Below are positions 47,335 to 59,010 of a stretch of 64,000 nucleotides of DNA, in pieces. The position numbers were made by a program, and so were the translations under genes. Source of the stretch: Pseudophaeomoniella oleicola (lineage: Eukaryota; Ascomycota; Eurotiomycetes; Phaeomoniellales; Phaeomoniellaceae); the NCBI GenBank assembly GCA_003868215.1, contig QWDQ01000018.1:62001-126000 (forward strand). The letters run 5' to 3'. The notes beneath the pieces are model-generated. The model searched no databases. It was not told the origin of the DNA and saw only the letters and a list, made by a program, of their open reading frames with translations. Each line of letters starts with the position of its first letter. Within the stretch, counting starts at the first letter, position 1.

Positions 47335-47631
47335 GAAGTTTCCAATTATTTAATTAGAAACTTTTACAGACGTCATAGTAGGTTATGTATCTTATTTAAT
47401 ATATCTATATCTATGTCTATGTCTATGTCCATATCTTATCAGTTAGATTTAATAGTAGTGTGTGTGAGAGAAGGAGAGATCTCACTGGTGTATGAAAATA
47501 GAAGAGACTAAAAAAAAATATATATATATATAAAAGTAAATTTTTTTTTTTTGTTAGTTGCTAAAGAAGGAGGAGAAAGAAGAAAATAGCAACAATTTCA
47601 CAGTTCAGATTTTAAAAGGAAAACTTTTTAA

Positions 47632-47634
<3 letters not shown>

Positions 47635-47674
<40 letters not shown>
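47635..47674. repeat. (GT)n microsatellite
   Basis: Around twenty uninterrupted GT dinucleotides. Confidence 0.95.
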
Positions 47675-47677
<3 letters not shown>

Positions 47678-47820
47678 TATGGAAGACTTGTTTCTTGCAA
47701 GCAGAGAGAGGGAGAGGGCATGAAGATTTATTATTGGTTGGTTTGGTTACAAAGATAGATACCTTACGTACCCAAGGTACCTAGGTAGGTAATTATATCT
47801 TTTTTGTCGTTGAGACGGAT

Positions 47821-47844
47821 ACATGCACATACATACATACACAT

Positions 47845-47875
<31 letters not shown>

Positions 47876-47877
47876 AA
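47821..47877. repeat. (CA)n(AG)n compound microsatellite
   Basis: ACATACAT units run into (CA)n and then (GA)n. It lies just downstream of the secreted Ser/Ala-rich protein gene. Confidence 0.9.
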
Positions 47878-47988
47878 GGTATAGATAGTATACATATAGT
47901 AGTGTCTTATTTAACTCTGACTTTTCTTGTCTTGTCTTGAACTGCAAGTCTTTTTTTTTTATCTGTCTTGAGATATTGTATTGTATTA

Positions 47989-49478
47989 TTAAGTCGACGT
48001 TGGAGTAGATGCCGTCGTCTCGATGTTGGAAACGGGTACGACGGTCAATAGTCCTGCCGATGTGGAAGATGCGGCAGGAGCGGCGGCGGCGGCGGAGGAG
48101 GAGGTTGAGAGTTGGACCGTTACGGCGCCGGCGCTGGGGGTAGGGGCTGGTGCTGAGGGAGCTGGAGGGCTTGGTGGCGAGGGGTTGCTGGCTGCTGCTG
48201 GTGCGGGTGCTGGTGCGGGTGTGGTGGTGGGACCGGCTCCGAGCGTGATGACAAACGTCAAGGTGTTGCCGGGGGCTCCGGCCAAAGTCATGGTTGCGCC
48301 TGCTGAGGCTGCGGCAGGGGTGTCCGTCGTGGTCAAAGAGAATTCTCTTGAAAAGGATGATGTTGCTGCTGCGGGAGGTGCGCTTGCACTGACTGGCGCA
48401 GGGGAAGTTGCTGCGATGGGTGCTGTGGTGTTGACCTGGCTTGCGGAAGCAGCAGTAGCAGAGATGGCTACCTGAGATGCGTTGACTGCGCTGCTGGACT
48501 GAGCTATAGTAGCTGCACCTGTAGCTGTGGCAGTCGCATTTACAGCCGCTGCACTGGGTGTACCGGCCGAGGGTACAGCCGTCGCTTGAGCAGTTGCCGT
48601 TGAGTTCAACAATTGCGAAAGAGTAGGATTTGGACTTCCATCAGCACCAACAGCCGGGACCTGTCCACTCTCGCTCCCTGTACCTGTTGGAATAGCAAGC
48701 GAGCTTGCACTTCCCACTGCTGCACCCGCGGAAGACGAATTAGAGGCTGGAAACGGAGCGTCACCGCTTGAGCCCGAGGTATCGGTGCCGGATGAACTAG
48801 AGCTTGCCGTCCCAGAGCTTGATGGAGCAGCTGCTGTGCTCGAGTTTGCTCCACTTGAATTTCCGCCTGAACTAGAGGAGACAGAAGTGGTATTGCCTGC
48901 AGAGGATGTACCATTCAACAGGGAGGCCAGAGGCGGATTACCTTGGCCCGTTCCGATCGTAGGCACCTTCCCACCCTCTTGTCCAGTACCTTTAGGTATG
49001 TTCAGAGTGGCACTACTGGTTGAATTTGAAGTGCCCGTAGCAGCAGCCGCTAGAGCAGTGTTCCTCCTCGTAGCCCCCGCAGTTCCCATTCCTCTACCTC
49101 TACCTCTACTGTTGCCAGTACCGCTGTCTTGTCCTGCATTGTTTCCTGTGGAACTACCGCTCCCGTTGCCTTGTGAGCCCGTGTCGCCAATGCCCAGGAG
49201 TGCCCCAAGGATGTCAAGGAGTCCACGCTTTTGGGTCACTGGAGGCAGCTTCGGAAGTTTAGGTGGTGTGTACGACGTGACTACCCATCGGTTGGCAACA
49301 CGGGAGGGATTGTCGACAATGGTTCGCGCTCCTAGCCTCTGAGGGGATCTTTGGGAGTTTCTGTCACGGTCAGTTTGGAAATACCCTACAGGGAGAGTAG
49401 AATGTACCGTTCGATCGGACCAGCCGATGCAGTTATTAAGCATGAGACCAACGTTGTAATCAATATGAAGAGCTTCAT
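47989..49478 (-). CDS. Secreted Ser/Ala/Thr-rich protein with internal duplication
   Basis: Two exons, 49408-49478 and 47989-49360, with a 47-bp intron. The product is 480 residues. I chose the start at 49478 because splicing gives a strong signal peptide, MKLFILITTLVSCLITASAG. An unspliced start in another frame would not. Residues 24-68 are unique and basic, ending at a possible Kex2 site (TQKR|GLLDILGALLGIG). The rest is low-complexity Ser/Ala/Thr/Gly/Pro. Two related 32-33-residue units stand out at about 144-175 and 246-278: IPKGTGQEGGKVPTIG and IPTGTGSESGQVPAVG, each followed by NP(P/T)L(A/S)(S/Q)LLN(G/S)T. There is no hydrophobic C-terminal tail, so GPI anchoring is unlikely. It is probably a heavily O-glycosylated extracellular or wall-associated protein. 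I recognise no family. Confidence 0.8.
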
Positions 49479-49616
49479 GATCAAGATACCTCACGATCTC
49501 TAGAAAGAGTGATAGAGGCGCAAGGACAGATGAAAGAAAGGAAAATACACGGAATCACGAAGAATGCATATCCACGATGCAAAACTGTGATACCAGCACA
49601 ACGACGCGGCGAAACA

Positions 49617-50054
49617 TCAAAGGAAGTAGAGGAAGTGGATGAGAGAAAAGATACCAAGATGGATCCTCATCGCCGGGTAAAGAAAGGTCATACACGGAGG
49701 CCCAACGGATGGGTCGACATTCTTCCCGAGAACAGACCAGGACGAGAGGCAGGCATTGGTACTGGTACTGGAACTGGAACTGGAACAGGAACAGGAACAG
49801 GACCAGCTCACAGACACGATTCCTGTGGCCCACAGAACCAGTGAAGGGGAGCCAATGAAGATTACAATAACAATAATACCAGAGAAGCACACAGCCAGGA
49901 GAGTCCAGTAAGCAAAATGGCAGGACTCGGATGGTTTGAGGAACACAGGCGACCATGTTTGAGAAGCGGGCAATGAATTGGATGAGACGAGAAGTTGTTT
50001 CGTGTCGGTGGGCGTGTCCGGATGCTTGTTTCGGGAATCGCTCATCGGTTCCAT
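49617..50054 (-). CDS. Hypothetical protein with N-terminal-region transmembrane segments
   Basis: An open frame of 145 codons starting MEPMSDSRNKHPDTPTDTKQ. A hydrophobic segment near residues 55-80 (TLLAVCFSGIIVIVIFIG) is preceded by WSPVFLKPSE. This order (polar start, W-x-P, long helix) recalls the first part of large fungal DUF3433-type membrane proteins, but no later part of such a protein follows. The last third is encoded by a GGTACT/GGAACA hexamer repeat (49756-49802) and reads as Ser/Cys runs, so it is probably not functional coding sequence. It could be a remnant, the first exon of a gene I cannot resolve, or chance. A 1.05-kb spacer (49479-50531) contains it. Confidence 0.3.
   Translation of the reverse strand: MEPMSDSRNKHPDTPTDTKQLLVSSNSLPASQTWSPVFLKPSESCHFAYWTLLAVCFSGIIVIVIFIGSPSLVLWATGIVSVSWSCSCSCSSSSSSTSTNACLSSWSVLGKNVDPSVGPPCMTFLYPAMRIHLGIFSLIHFLYFL
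49756..49802. repeat. Hexamer microsatellite (GGTACT/GGAACT/GGAACA)
   Basis: About eight tandem six-base units drift from GGTACT through GGAACT to GGAACA. Confidence 0.85.
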
Positions 50055-50531
50055 CTCCGTCGTGTTGATTGGCCCGTCTTCGACTTTTACAGCTTCATGT
50101 CTCGGTCCTGAAACAACAAGTTATCCTGGACATTGTGGAATAGAATCTCTAACTCGAGTTGAGAGGCTTCATCAGAGTAACCTACCTATCTTATGGAAAG
50201 ACGAAGAATCCGTTCAGTTGGGAAATTGGTTGCAAAAGCCCCTAACTTAATCCCTCTCGGTTCATGCCATTCACTCATTCATTCGACCTTTTGGACACCG
50301 TCTAAAATTATAAGAGAGTTGAGTGCTAGGCTATTATCATCTTCTTTTCGTACAGAGTCACTCACTCATCAGTGACTAGCCCCCAGTGGGTATTATATAT
50401 ACACCGAGATGTGTGCAACCACATCATACATCGTACATTGCAGGATGAACAGCAAAGGCGTAATACGCTGCCGCTCTCTTCCAACTCAGAGGAGCTGCAC
50501 AAGTGTATCGCCATACATAACTTGAGGATCA
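50055..50531. other. Intergenic region downstream of mitochondrial IF-2
   Basis: A 477-bp spacer between the stop of the mitochondrial IF-2 gene and the hypothetical frame. There are several short open frames with no features, and no RNA gene is seen. Confidence 0.45.
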
Positions 50532-53500
50532 CTACAGGTGTCGTCGCTCCCGGATCTCCTCATAGCACTGAATTGTATCTCCAATCTTAAAGTCCTGCCA
50601 TTCTTCGAAGCCCATACCACACTCGGTCCCTTTGCGCATTTCCGTCACATCTTTCTTGACATGCTTCAAAGACGAGAGTTTGCCTACCGAAATGGGTCAG
50701 TAAAACAAGGAAGGCAACACAACAGGCGAGCTACACTCACCATCGAATACAATCTGGTTGTATCGTGACACACGAATGCGACGTTCTCGAGAGATCGTCC
50801 CATTGGTGACTCTACAACCAGCAATCTTCACAGTTTGTTTCTTCGTGTCGATCTCAAACACTTCGCTGATCTCAGCCTCGCCGTGAACTCTTTGCGAGAT
50901 GATCGGGGGTAGTTGGTCAGAGAGCTTCTCCTTAACCGCGTCAACCAGGCGGTAGATAACGTTCTGGTCGATGATCTCGACACCAGCACTCTCCGCAAGC
51001 CTGTACATCTCACTGTCAATGTTCTGGTTGAAAGAGATGATGTAACCTAGTTCGCCCGTGGCCGAGACGTGCTGGATGTCCGACAAATTCAGAGGACCGA
51101 CGCCACTTCGGATGATGTTGGTGGTGACTTCGCTGTTCCCAAGCCCTGTGAGAGCAGTGACGACGGCTTCCACGCTGCCTGTGACATCGGCCTTAATGAC
51201 AAGGTTGATCTTCTTGATAGTTTCATCTACTTCAGGCTCAACCCAACCTTCGTTATCTTTGGGACGTCTGTAATACGAACGTCTAGCCCATTCTTGTTCT
51301 GACTCCCAAGCTAGGACCTTGGCTCTTTCCTCGGCCTCGGCTCTTCGTGTGGCGTTAATGGCGGTGGCATCACCAGCCATACGGGCAACCTCTTCCCGTT
51401 CAAGGCGCATTTCGACCACGTCCTTCGCTTGCTGCTCTGAATCTGCTTGCAGGACTTCAAACCCCGCCAAAGGTTGATCTCGCCAACCATCTATCTGCAC
51501 GGGAGTGCCGGGTGGAGCTTCTTGTATCAGCTGTCCTGCGTCATCGCGCAAAGACCTGATACGGGCCCACGTTGATCCAGCCACAATGTAGTCACCTGGC
51601 TTGAGAGTACCGCGACGGACGAGGACCGTTGCCAGTCTCCCAGCTTGAGTTACATTTGCTTCAATAACCCAACCCTCAGCGGGTCCATCGACCTCGGCTC
51701 GATAGTCTTCGGCCTCGGAGAGAGCCAAAATGGCCTCTTCAAGATCTTGCATTCCTTGACCTGTCTTCCCGCTCACTGCGATGGCCTGGATGTTCCCTCC
51801 CATATCTTCAACCTCGATTCCGTAACGAGTGAGTTCATGTTTTACAGTTTCGGGGTCAGCTTCATGTTTATCGACCTTGTTAATCGCAACAATGATCTGG
51901 ACATCGGCAGCTAGTGCATGCTTGATAGCTTCAATTGTTTGAGGTTTGACTCCATCATCTGCAGCTACAACCAGGACTACTATGTCCGTGACATTTGCTC
52001 CGCGGCGTCGCATCTCAAGAAAAGCTGCGTGGCCAGGGGTATCCAGGAAAGTCATTGTTCGATCCACTCCAGGTAATCGTACAGAAAAGGCTCCGATGTG
52101 TTGTGTAATTCCACCATGTTCCGACGCAGCCACGGACGATTTGCGAAGGTAATCTAATATGGTCGTCTTTCCGTGATCTACGTGTCCCATGATCGTGATA
52201 ATTGGAGGCCGAGGTGGCAGACTCTCCTTGTCCTCAGGAGGCGGTCTAGGTACAAGATCGTCAACTCTCGAATCTGACACAATCGGGGTGAAATTGTATT
52301 CGTTCGCGATGAGACCAGCAGTCTCTGCATCCAGGACATGATCATGGTTGGGGGAATCGAAGCCCATATGTTCGAGATGCGCAATAAAATCGTCGAGCTT
52401 CACCCGTAGGAGTCTTGATAGATTTGTGACGGTAATGAAATCCGGAATCGCAATTTGAGGCGTGGCATCAATGTCTCCATCATCGACGTCAGTGTCCGCC
52501 TTCTTAGCTTTCTTCTTCTTCTTTCTCCGGCGGTCCTCTTCTTCGAGAAAGTCGTCGACGTCATCTAAATGATCGTAGTCCCTACCAGACAGTCTGCCAC
52601 GAGCCTTGCCCCTCGCAGGCGTTGACGGGGTTTGAGCAAGTGAAATGTCATCAATATTAAATCGTGCGGCCCTTCTCCTCGAGCGCTCTTCGAATTCGCG
52701 ATCTAGATCTGAAGCGGCGCTGGCTTCCTGAGGTTGACCGAAAATGACATCGCTTCCAGGCGTCCACGATATTGTGGTCGTGTCATTTGGCTTCTTCCGA
52801 GGCGAGGAATCTTCAAAATCGCGCGTCCTCCGAGATCGTGATGCTGACGAATTGCTCTTACTATCACCTTTCAATAAGCCAGCATTGCGATCCGTGTAGC
52901 CTAAGAGTTCCTGAAGCCCACCAATCGAGCCTTTCGCGGTAGGGGTCTTGTGTAGCGAAGAAGTGCCATTCGTTCCCGCCGACTGGCCATGCTGAGCCGC
53001 TGGGTTTTTTGAATTTCTTCCCGACGACGTACTCTTGCCTATTCCCAGCCGCGAGATTATATCACCTTCTTCAACCCCTGAACTTTGTGCGGCATCTGCA
53101 TTTGCCGTCTGAGAGAGGAAAGACGGCCTGTATTCACCGTCACGACTGGCAAATCCATTGCTTTGCCTGAATCTAGGTCTTCGCTCTGGACGGCGCCCTT
53201 CACGGTCTCTGATTTTTGGCCTGATATTATTATGGTGTGTGATATCATGTAGATCTGCAGTTGGCCGCGTTCTGTCACCCGCCGTTGCTCCTTCAGGCTT
53301 GACTTGAACGTGAGGCTGTTCCGGTGAGGTTGGCGGTCGACGATTGAATTCCAGCGGTTTCTCCAATGTTTCACCTCCCACCTTCTGTCCTAGACCTCCC
53401 CATCCGGACTGCTGGCTTGTGGTGCTAAGTGATCTTGAGTCGTGCCGACTCTGAACAGCTGCTGGTTGCGGTCCGTAAGTTCTGCGTATCCTGCAAAAGA

Positions 53501-53596
53501 TGCAGATATCCTGGCGAGCGGCAACCTGGCGAAGCTATCAGTAAGAATCAAGCATAATGAGGCCAGACTTACCCTTGCTAATGAATGCGCTCGCAT
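50532..53596 (-). CDS. IFM1: Mitochondrial translation initiation factor IF-2
   Basis: A GTPase that brings initiator Met-tRNA to the mitochondrial small ribosomal subunit. Three exons: 53573-53596 (24 nt), 50741-53525 and 50532-50683, with introns of 47 and 57 bp. The product is 986 residues. The spliced N-terminus [21 protein letters not shown] continues to RRTYG and SRSLSTTS, a mitochondrial presequence. About 350 residues of charged, disordered sequence follow, including a KKKKKAKK run. The G domain starts near residue 450 with GHVDHGKTT (G1). It continues with GGITQHIG (G2), DTPGH (G3), NKVDK (G4) and SGKTG (G5). The beta-barrel domains and C-terminal domain follow. The last exon completes the family end: [18 protein letters not shown] and then [13 protein letters not shown]. 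Both splices restore conserved sequence, so the model is firm. Confidence 0.96.
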
Positions 53597-54081
53597 TGCA
53601 AGTGATAGTGGTTGCGTGGTCCGTCGCCTGGTGATAAGACTTCACCAAAAAAAAAAAAGGCGTCAGACATTGTCCCGAGGTTTTTCTGTTGTATTTCGGG
53701 GATAAGCGGCCGCTACTCTCCAAGTTCATTATCCATGAGCCTTCCCAGCAGGAGACTGGGGGTGACACTTAAAGGCGAGCTTACCTATCTTACCTAACCG
53801 TTATCCTTACCTTTATCTATTAGATCGCCAAGTCTCCCCTAACCAGTTCCTATGGCGTCTAGGGCGCCTAGTCTCTCTTAACTAGGTATCAACGGGTGAT
53901 AAGCTGCCTTGGTTGTTCGAGATACACTCCGAACCTAGAAATCGTATTGCGTGCTTGAACAAAATCTCGTGTGAACTATTCAGCAAAGAATCCATAGGCA
54001 ACATACTGGGCATATGCATTGCACGACCTGACCTATAATCAATTGTTGGCACGGGATAGTCCCTTCAGGTAACTGAGGGCC
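53597..54081. other. Divergent intergenic region IFM1 / mitochondrial carrier
   Basis: A 485-bp spacer between two divergent genes for mitochondrial proteins. It contains an A-run near 53646 and several CCTTACCT/TACCTA patches near 53780-53890. There is no gene. Confidence 0.5.
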
Positions 54082-55353
54082 ATGGAGGAGCTTGATTCCC
54101 CAGACAGAGATTCCTGGGCTCGTACAGCCAAGGATCTACTCGCTGGAGCTGTCGGAGGAGCAGCACAGGTCTTGCTTGGTCAGTATACGAGCCTTTCTTT
54201 GCTTGTCTTTACAGCATTCTTTCATACAAGACGATTCCCTTTCGTGTCAGTATCTTTCAGAAGAGTTGGATTTCGTTTAAGCTTGTGTGCTGCATACTAC
54301 AACTACGATGTATCTGCGGGAGGCAGTTCTCTGGTCTCGGACTTGACCATCACTTCTGGAGAGCATATCGCCTTGTCTCTTCTCGTGCCGTCCATGATTC
54401 AATGGCTGTAGATGAGATTGCTAACTAGAACCAGGCCAGCCTTTTGGTAAGAGAACAGCCTATTTCTGTGCGAACGAGCACGGGTTGAACTATGACTAGA
54501 TATCGTCAAGGTCCGCTTGCAGACGACCAATAGATACCCTTCTGCATTGTCCTGCGCTACGTCAATCCTCAAGGATGAGGGGCCTCTGGCTTTCTACAAG
54601 GGAACACTGACCCCATTGATTGGTATTGGAGCCTGCGTTTCCGTTCAGTTTGGAGCCTTTCACTACGCGAGAAGGAAGTTTGAGGAGAGCAATACATCAC
54701 GCTCTTCAACTGGTCCCGGTCTGTCTCTAGGGCAGTATTACCTTGCAGGGGCCTTCGCTGGTATCACGAACTCGGTTATTTCGGGACCAATTGAGCATGT
54801 AAGGATCCGACTTCAGACACAGCCTCACGGTGCCCAAAGGTTATACAACGGGCCTGTGGACTGTGTGAAGAAGTTGTCCGCTCACGAAGGAGTTCTTCGA
54901 GGACTTTATCGCGGAGAAGTTGTTACGGTCCTTCGAGAAGCCCAAGCTTACGGTGTCTGGTTCCTTACATTTGAATACCTGATGAACTGGGACATGGCCA
55001 AGAACAACCTCAAGCGTGAAGATATCAGCAGCATCAAGGTCGCTACATACGGTGGGTTGGCTGGAGAGGCCCTGTGGATCGCAAGCTATCCTTTTGACGT
55101 TGTCAAGAGCAAAATGCAGAGCGACGGCTTTGGCCCTAACATGCGGTATAAAAGCATGAGCGACTGCTTTTCACAAACCTGGCGGCAAGAAGGTGCTTTG
55201 GGCTTTTGGAAAGGTATCGGACCAACGTTGTTGCGTGCCATGCCTGTAAGTGCAGGAACATTTGCTGTGTAAGTTGCATTTCTCTGCCTACCCTGTGGAG
55301 AAATGATATTGATTCATGACAGTGTGGAGGCAACCATGAGATTTCTAGCCTAG
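54082..55353 (+). CDS. Mitochondrial carrier family protein (YMC1-type)
   Basis: An inner-membrane solute carrier, 302 residues. Four exons: 54082-54178, a 12-nt microexon 54435-54446, 54500-55268 and 55323-55353. Splicing gives AQVLLG|QPF|DIVKVRLQ, which exactly restores the first carrier signature PFDIVK. The second and third signatures are PIEHVR and PFDVVK, so the three tandem repeats of two helices each are complete. Other family landmarks are FYKGTLTPLIGIGACVSVQF and GFWKGIGPTLLRAMPVSAGT. The closest recalled relatives are yeast Ymc1/Ymc2 and the carnitine/ornithine-type carriers; Ymc1 is linked to glycine/amino-acid metabolism. The exact substrate cannot be assigned. The first intron is 256 bp, about five times the usual length here, and remains open in frame for most of it. 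Confidence 0.93.
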
Positions 55354-56396
<1,043 letters not shown>

Positions 56397-56691
56397 GGTA
56401 ACTGCGAGGTCGAGTGAGTGGTGGGAGAGGAGAGATTAAGAGCGCTGCCGTCGTGGCGATGAGAAGATCGGAATTCGACGATGTAATGAGGTTTGCGTTT
56501 CGCTTGATTCGCTGGGAAGCCCCCATAGCTCCCATGGGGTAGTCCAAATGTGCAGAAAGCGCAATTCCTCACTCCAAAAATCCGTGAGCTTCGACATCAC
56601 CGATTTCTACCAATTCCAAAGCTTCATCTGCCCTCGCAAGGAAAAAAGCCAGTTTCGCTCTTCAATTTTTCCTCACTTCCGAAGCATCAAG
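56397..56691. promoter_or_regulatory. Shared divergent promoter NDUFS8 / ACPM
   Basis: These 295 bp separate the start codons of two nuclear genes for complex I components and must contain both promoters and leaders. CCCATGG and GGGTAG elements lie near the middle. No TATA box is obvious. Confidence 0.6.
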
Positions 56692-57337
56692 ATGTTTAGA
56701 GTCGCTGCCATTAGGTCACTAAGGACTGTTGCTTCGTCGAGCACAGTACGATATGCATCAACAAGCCTTCGACCTCAATTGACCCGTGCTGCCTTTGCGC
56801 GACCATCTCGAAGTGCTCCATCAGTCACAAGCCAGGCAAGGAGATGGTATTCAGCACCAGCTGGTCTCACCCAGGATGAGGTGCAGGGTAGAATAATGGA
56901 TCTTTTGAAGAACTTTGACAAGGTACGACTATCGGTTCTCATTATTCGTATCTCGCTCGCTAACGTAACTGCTATGTAGGTGTCAGATCCATCAAAAGTA
57001 CCAACTACCGCTGTTCTTGATCCTGTCACGATTCTAACCCGATTTGCATAGATTACCGGTACGGCGCACTTTGTCAACGATCTTGGTTTGGATAGCTTGG
57101 ACACAGTGGAGGTTGTGATGGCAATTGAGGAAGAGTTTAGCATTGAGATTCCAGACAAGGAGGCCGATGCAATTCACAGCGGTGCGTATCATATGGGAGT
57201 TGCATCATTACACATTGACTGACATGAAAAAGTTGACCAAGCCATCACCTACATTCTGTCTCAGCCAGACGGTACGTACCGCCTTGATCCGCTGATCCTA
57301 ATAAGGACCTAAACTGACATACTTCGCAGCACACTGA
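56692..57337 (+). CDS. ACP1: Mitochondrial acyl carrier protein (ACPM / NDUFAB1)
   Basis: The protein carries the 4'-phosphopantetheine arm for mitochondrial type II fatty-acid (octanoate) synthesis. It also sits in complex I and in LYR-protein assemblies. Five exons: 56692-56922, an 18-nt exon 56980-56997, 57052-57181, 57233-57271 and an 8-nt last exon 57330-57337. The product is 141 residues. The N-terminal half ([20 protein letters not shown] to about residue 60) is a mitochondrial presequence. The mature domain reads [32 protein letters not shown] and then [12 protein letters not shown], with Ser98 as the attachment site. It continues [33 protein letters not shown]. The many small exons all keep the family frame, so the model is firm. 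Confidence 0.96.
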
Positions 57338-58054
57338 TCGACGAAACAAAGTTATCTGCCTCCATATTTCCGCCGTCTCATTCAGGATTGCCAATCTGGC
57401 AAGCACTGGCGTTTTGTACATTTTCGCCGTTGGCTGCCGATATAAAAGGTTGTCATCCTCATGTACTATTGATTAGAGAATACCGACCCCCCTACGAGAA
57501 TGATATACACTTCCCGGAGGGGGCAATTACTGTTTCATATGCAAACCCCCTGGGATCCTTGTCCTCTGATCACTTCTCGGTGACCTTTGAGTGATAATTG
57601 AGTCTGCTGTTGTTCCCAGATGCAGCAAACCCAAATCCATCTATTCCTTACGAAATATTTCGCATTGTAAGGTAGGGTAATGGGAGTGCCTTGTCTTAGT
57701 GAAACATAGTGACTAAAAATTGGGGGAAGCATTGCAGCAAATCGCAGAGCTGACAATTATCCGGACACGTATAACCAACGATAGAGGTATGTTGAGGCAC
57801 AGGAAGAAGTATCTACTTGGAGGTTCCTGTAAAGACAGGGGAGCAGTAATTTATCTTGGGAATACCTCGTCATTGTCGATCTTGACTGGCAACGCTGACT
57901 GATGCATCTCACAAAGAAGTAACATAGAAAGAGCATAGGATATATATCCAGCGCTTGCCAATGGGCGGCATATTTCTCCTGATAAACACTACTCCCGGGA
58001 CGATGATTCATTGAATGCTTTGCGTAAGAACATACCCCAGCGCAGATGGAGTCC
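57338..58054. other. Convergent intergenic region
   Basis: A 717-bp spacer between the ACPM and surface-protein genes. Short open frames on both strands (57388-57594, 57757-58110) lack features. I see no RNA gene. Confidence 0.45.
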
Positions 58055-59010
58055 CTAAGGCAACTCCGGGAATGTCTGCTGATCCCTGTCGTTGACTTGC
58101 TGTACCCCATACGAGGAGTTGCGGGTCCTTTCGTTTGCCTCTAATTCGGACTTATTGATTGCGCCTGGTGCCCAGCCTCCGCTACCGGCAGCCGTAGAGA
58201 CGGGAGGATGCTCTCGGTCGTAACTTGTCTTTCTCTGGTTGCGGATGTAGAGAAGGCCGATGACCGCTAGGACCACAACAGCGAGACCACCTACGACGCC
58301 GCCGACGATGGCCCCGATCGGAGTCGAAGATTTGCTGGAAGGAGAAGACGTTGGCGAAAGAGATGCCGCCGAAGGAAACGTTGCCAAAGGAGATGCTGCC
58401 GAAGGAGTTGTTGCGGAAGAAGTTGCAGACGTTGCGCTAGAAGAAGCTGTTGATGAGGCTATAGAGGTAGGGGAAATTGTCGAACTGGATGTTGAGCTCA
58501 TACTGCTCGTAGGACTGCTAGTAATTTCCCTGGCATCTGTGATGTTGATATAATGACAGTTGAAATGGGGGTCTGTCGCACTGTTGACTGGATCTACCGC
58601 ATAATACGCGGAAATATAATAGATGTCTGACCTATCCATAGACATACGACTCACTGTCCAAGGGATCGAGCCATTGTTGTTCAGTACTGCAGGCAGAGAG
58701 TATTCTGTTAGCAGCTGAACCATCAGTCACTGGAGCGCTCACCTGCAATACGCTCACACTGCGCATTGGATTGAAAGATACAGTCCCCATCACTGTGATC
58801 TTGCATCAGCCATAGGCTAAGTGAATTATCGCTTGTATAGTTGTTCCACGTGAGGGTAATCTGTTGTCCGACGTCGAAAGAGACATCGTAAATGTAATCA
58901 CCCGTATCACCCAACCTAGGTGGAAATTTCCACACATCGGAATCAGCTGCAATGGTGAATATAGAGAGCACCAGGATACTGAAGAGAGTGGCAAGGACGT
59001 GTCGATGCAT
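58055..59010 (-). CDS. Single-pass cell-surface protein with Ser/Thr stalk
   Basis: Two exons, 58743-59010 and 58055-58686, with a 56-bp intron. The product is 299 residues. The signal peptide is MHRHVLATLFSILVLSIFTIA. The outer domain (about 22-135) has two Cys (GDCIFQSNAQCERI) and N-glycosylation sequons (NNYT, NNGS, INIT). It includes LTWNNYTSDNSLSLWLMQ, a beta-type fold common to small fungal surface proteins. A 75-residue Ser/Thr/Ala stalk leads to a membrane helix at about 213-237 (GGVVGGLAVVVLAVIGLLYI) and a 62-residue polar tail (RNQRKTSYDREHP). The plan (signal, small domain, mucin-like stalk, Gly-rich helix, short tail) is that of WSC/Mid2-like stress-sensor-type proteins. I see no WSC cysteine pattern, so this is similarity of architecture only. 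Confidence 0.85.

Larger units (their letters stand above)
46226..47988. other. Intergenic region with simple repeats and possible coding remnants
   Basis: A 1.8-kb spacer. At 46440-46570 a 40-codon plus-strand stretch (including YDVLERIDPERLLAMGGRIF) reads like protein but has stops on both sides. At 46682-46924 an 80-codon frame is open. Neither can be joined to the Zn2Cys6 gene by a convincing splice. The right half (47270-47990) is repeat-rich and AT-rich, with several microsatellites listed separately. Confidence 0.45.

Noticed and set aside
48785-49342. Long plus-strand open frame (185 codons) opposite the secreted protein gene
   Set aside because: It mirrors the Ser/Ala/Gly codon pattern of the real minus-strand gene and has no signature of its own.
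54082-54411. Reading the carrier's first exon straight through to a stop at 54411 as a separate small protein
   Set aside because: The carrier signature only appears after splicing, and the read-through part has no carrier features.
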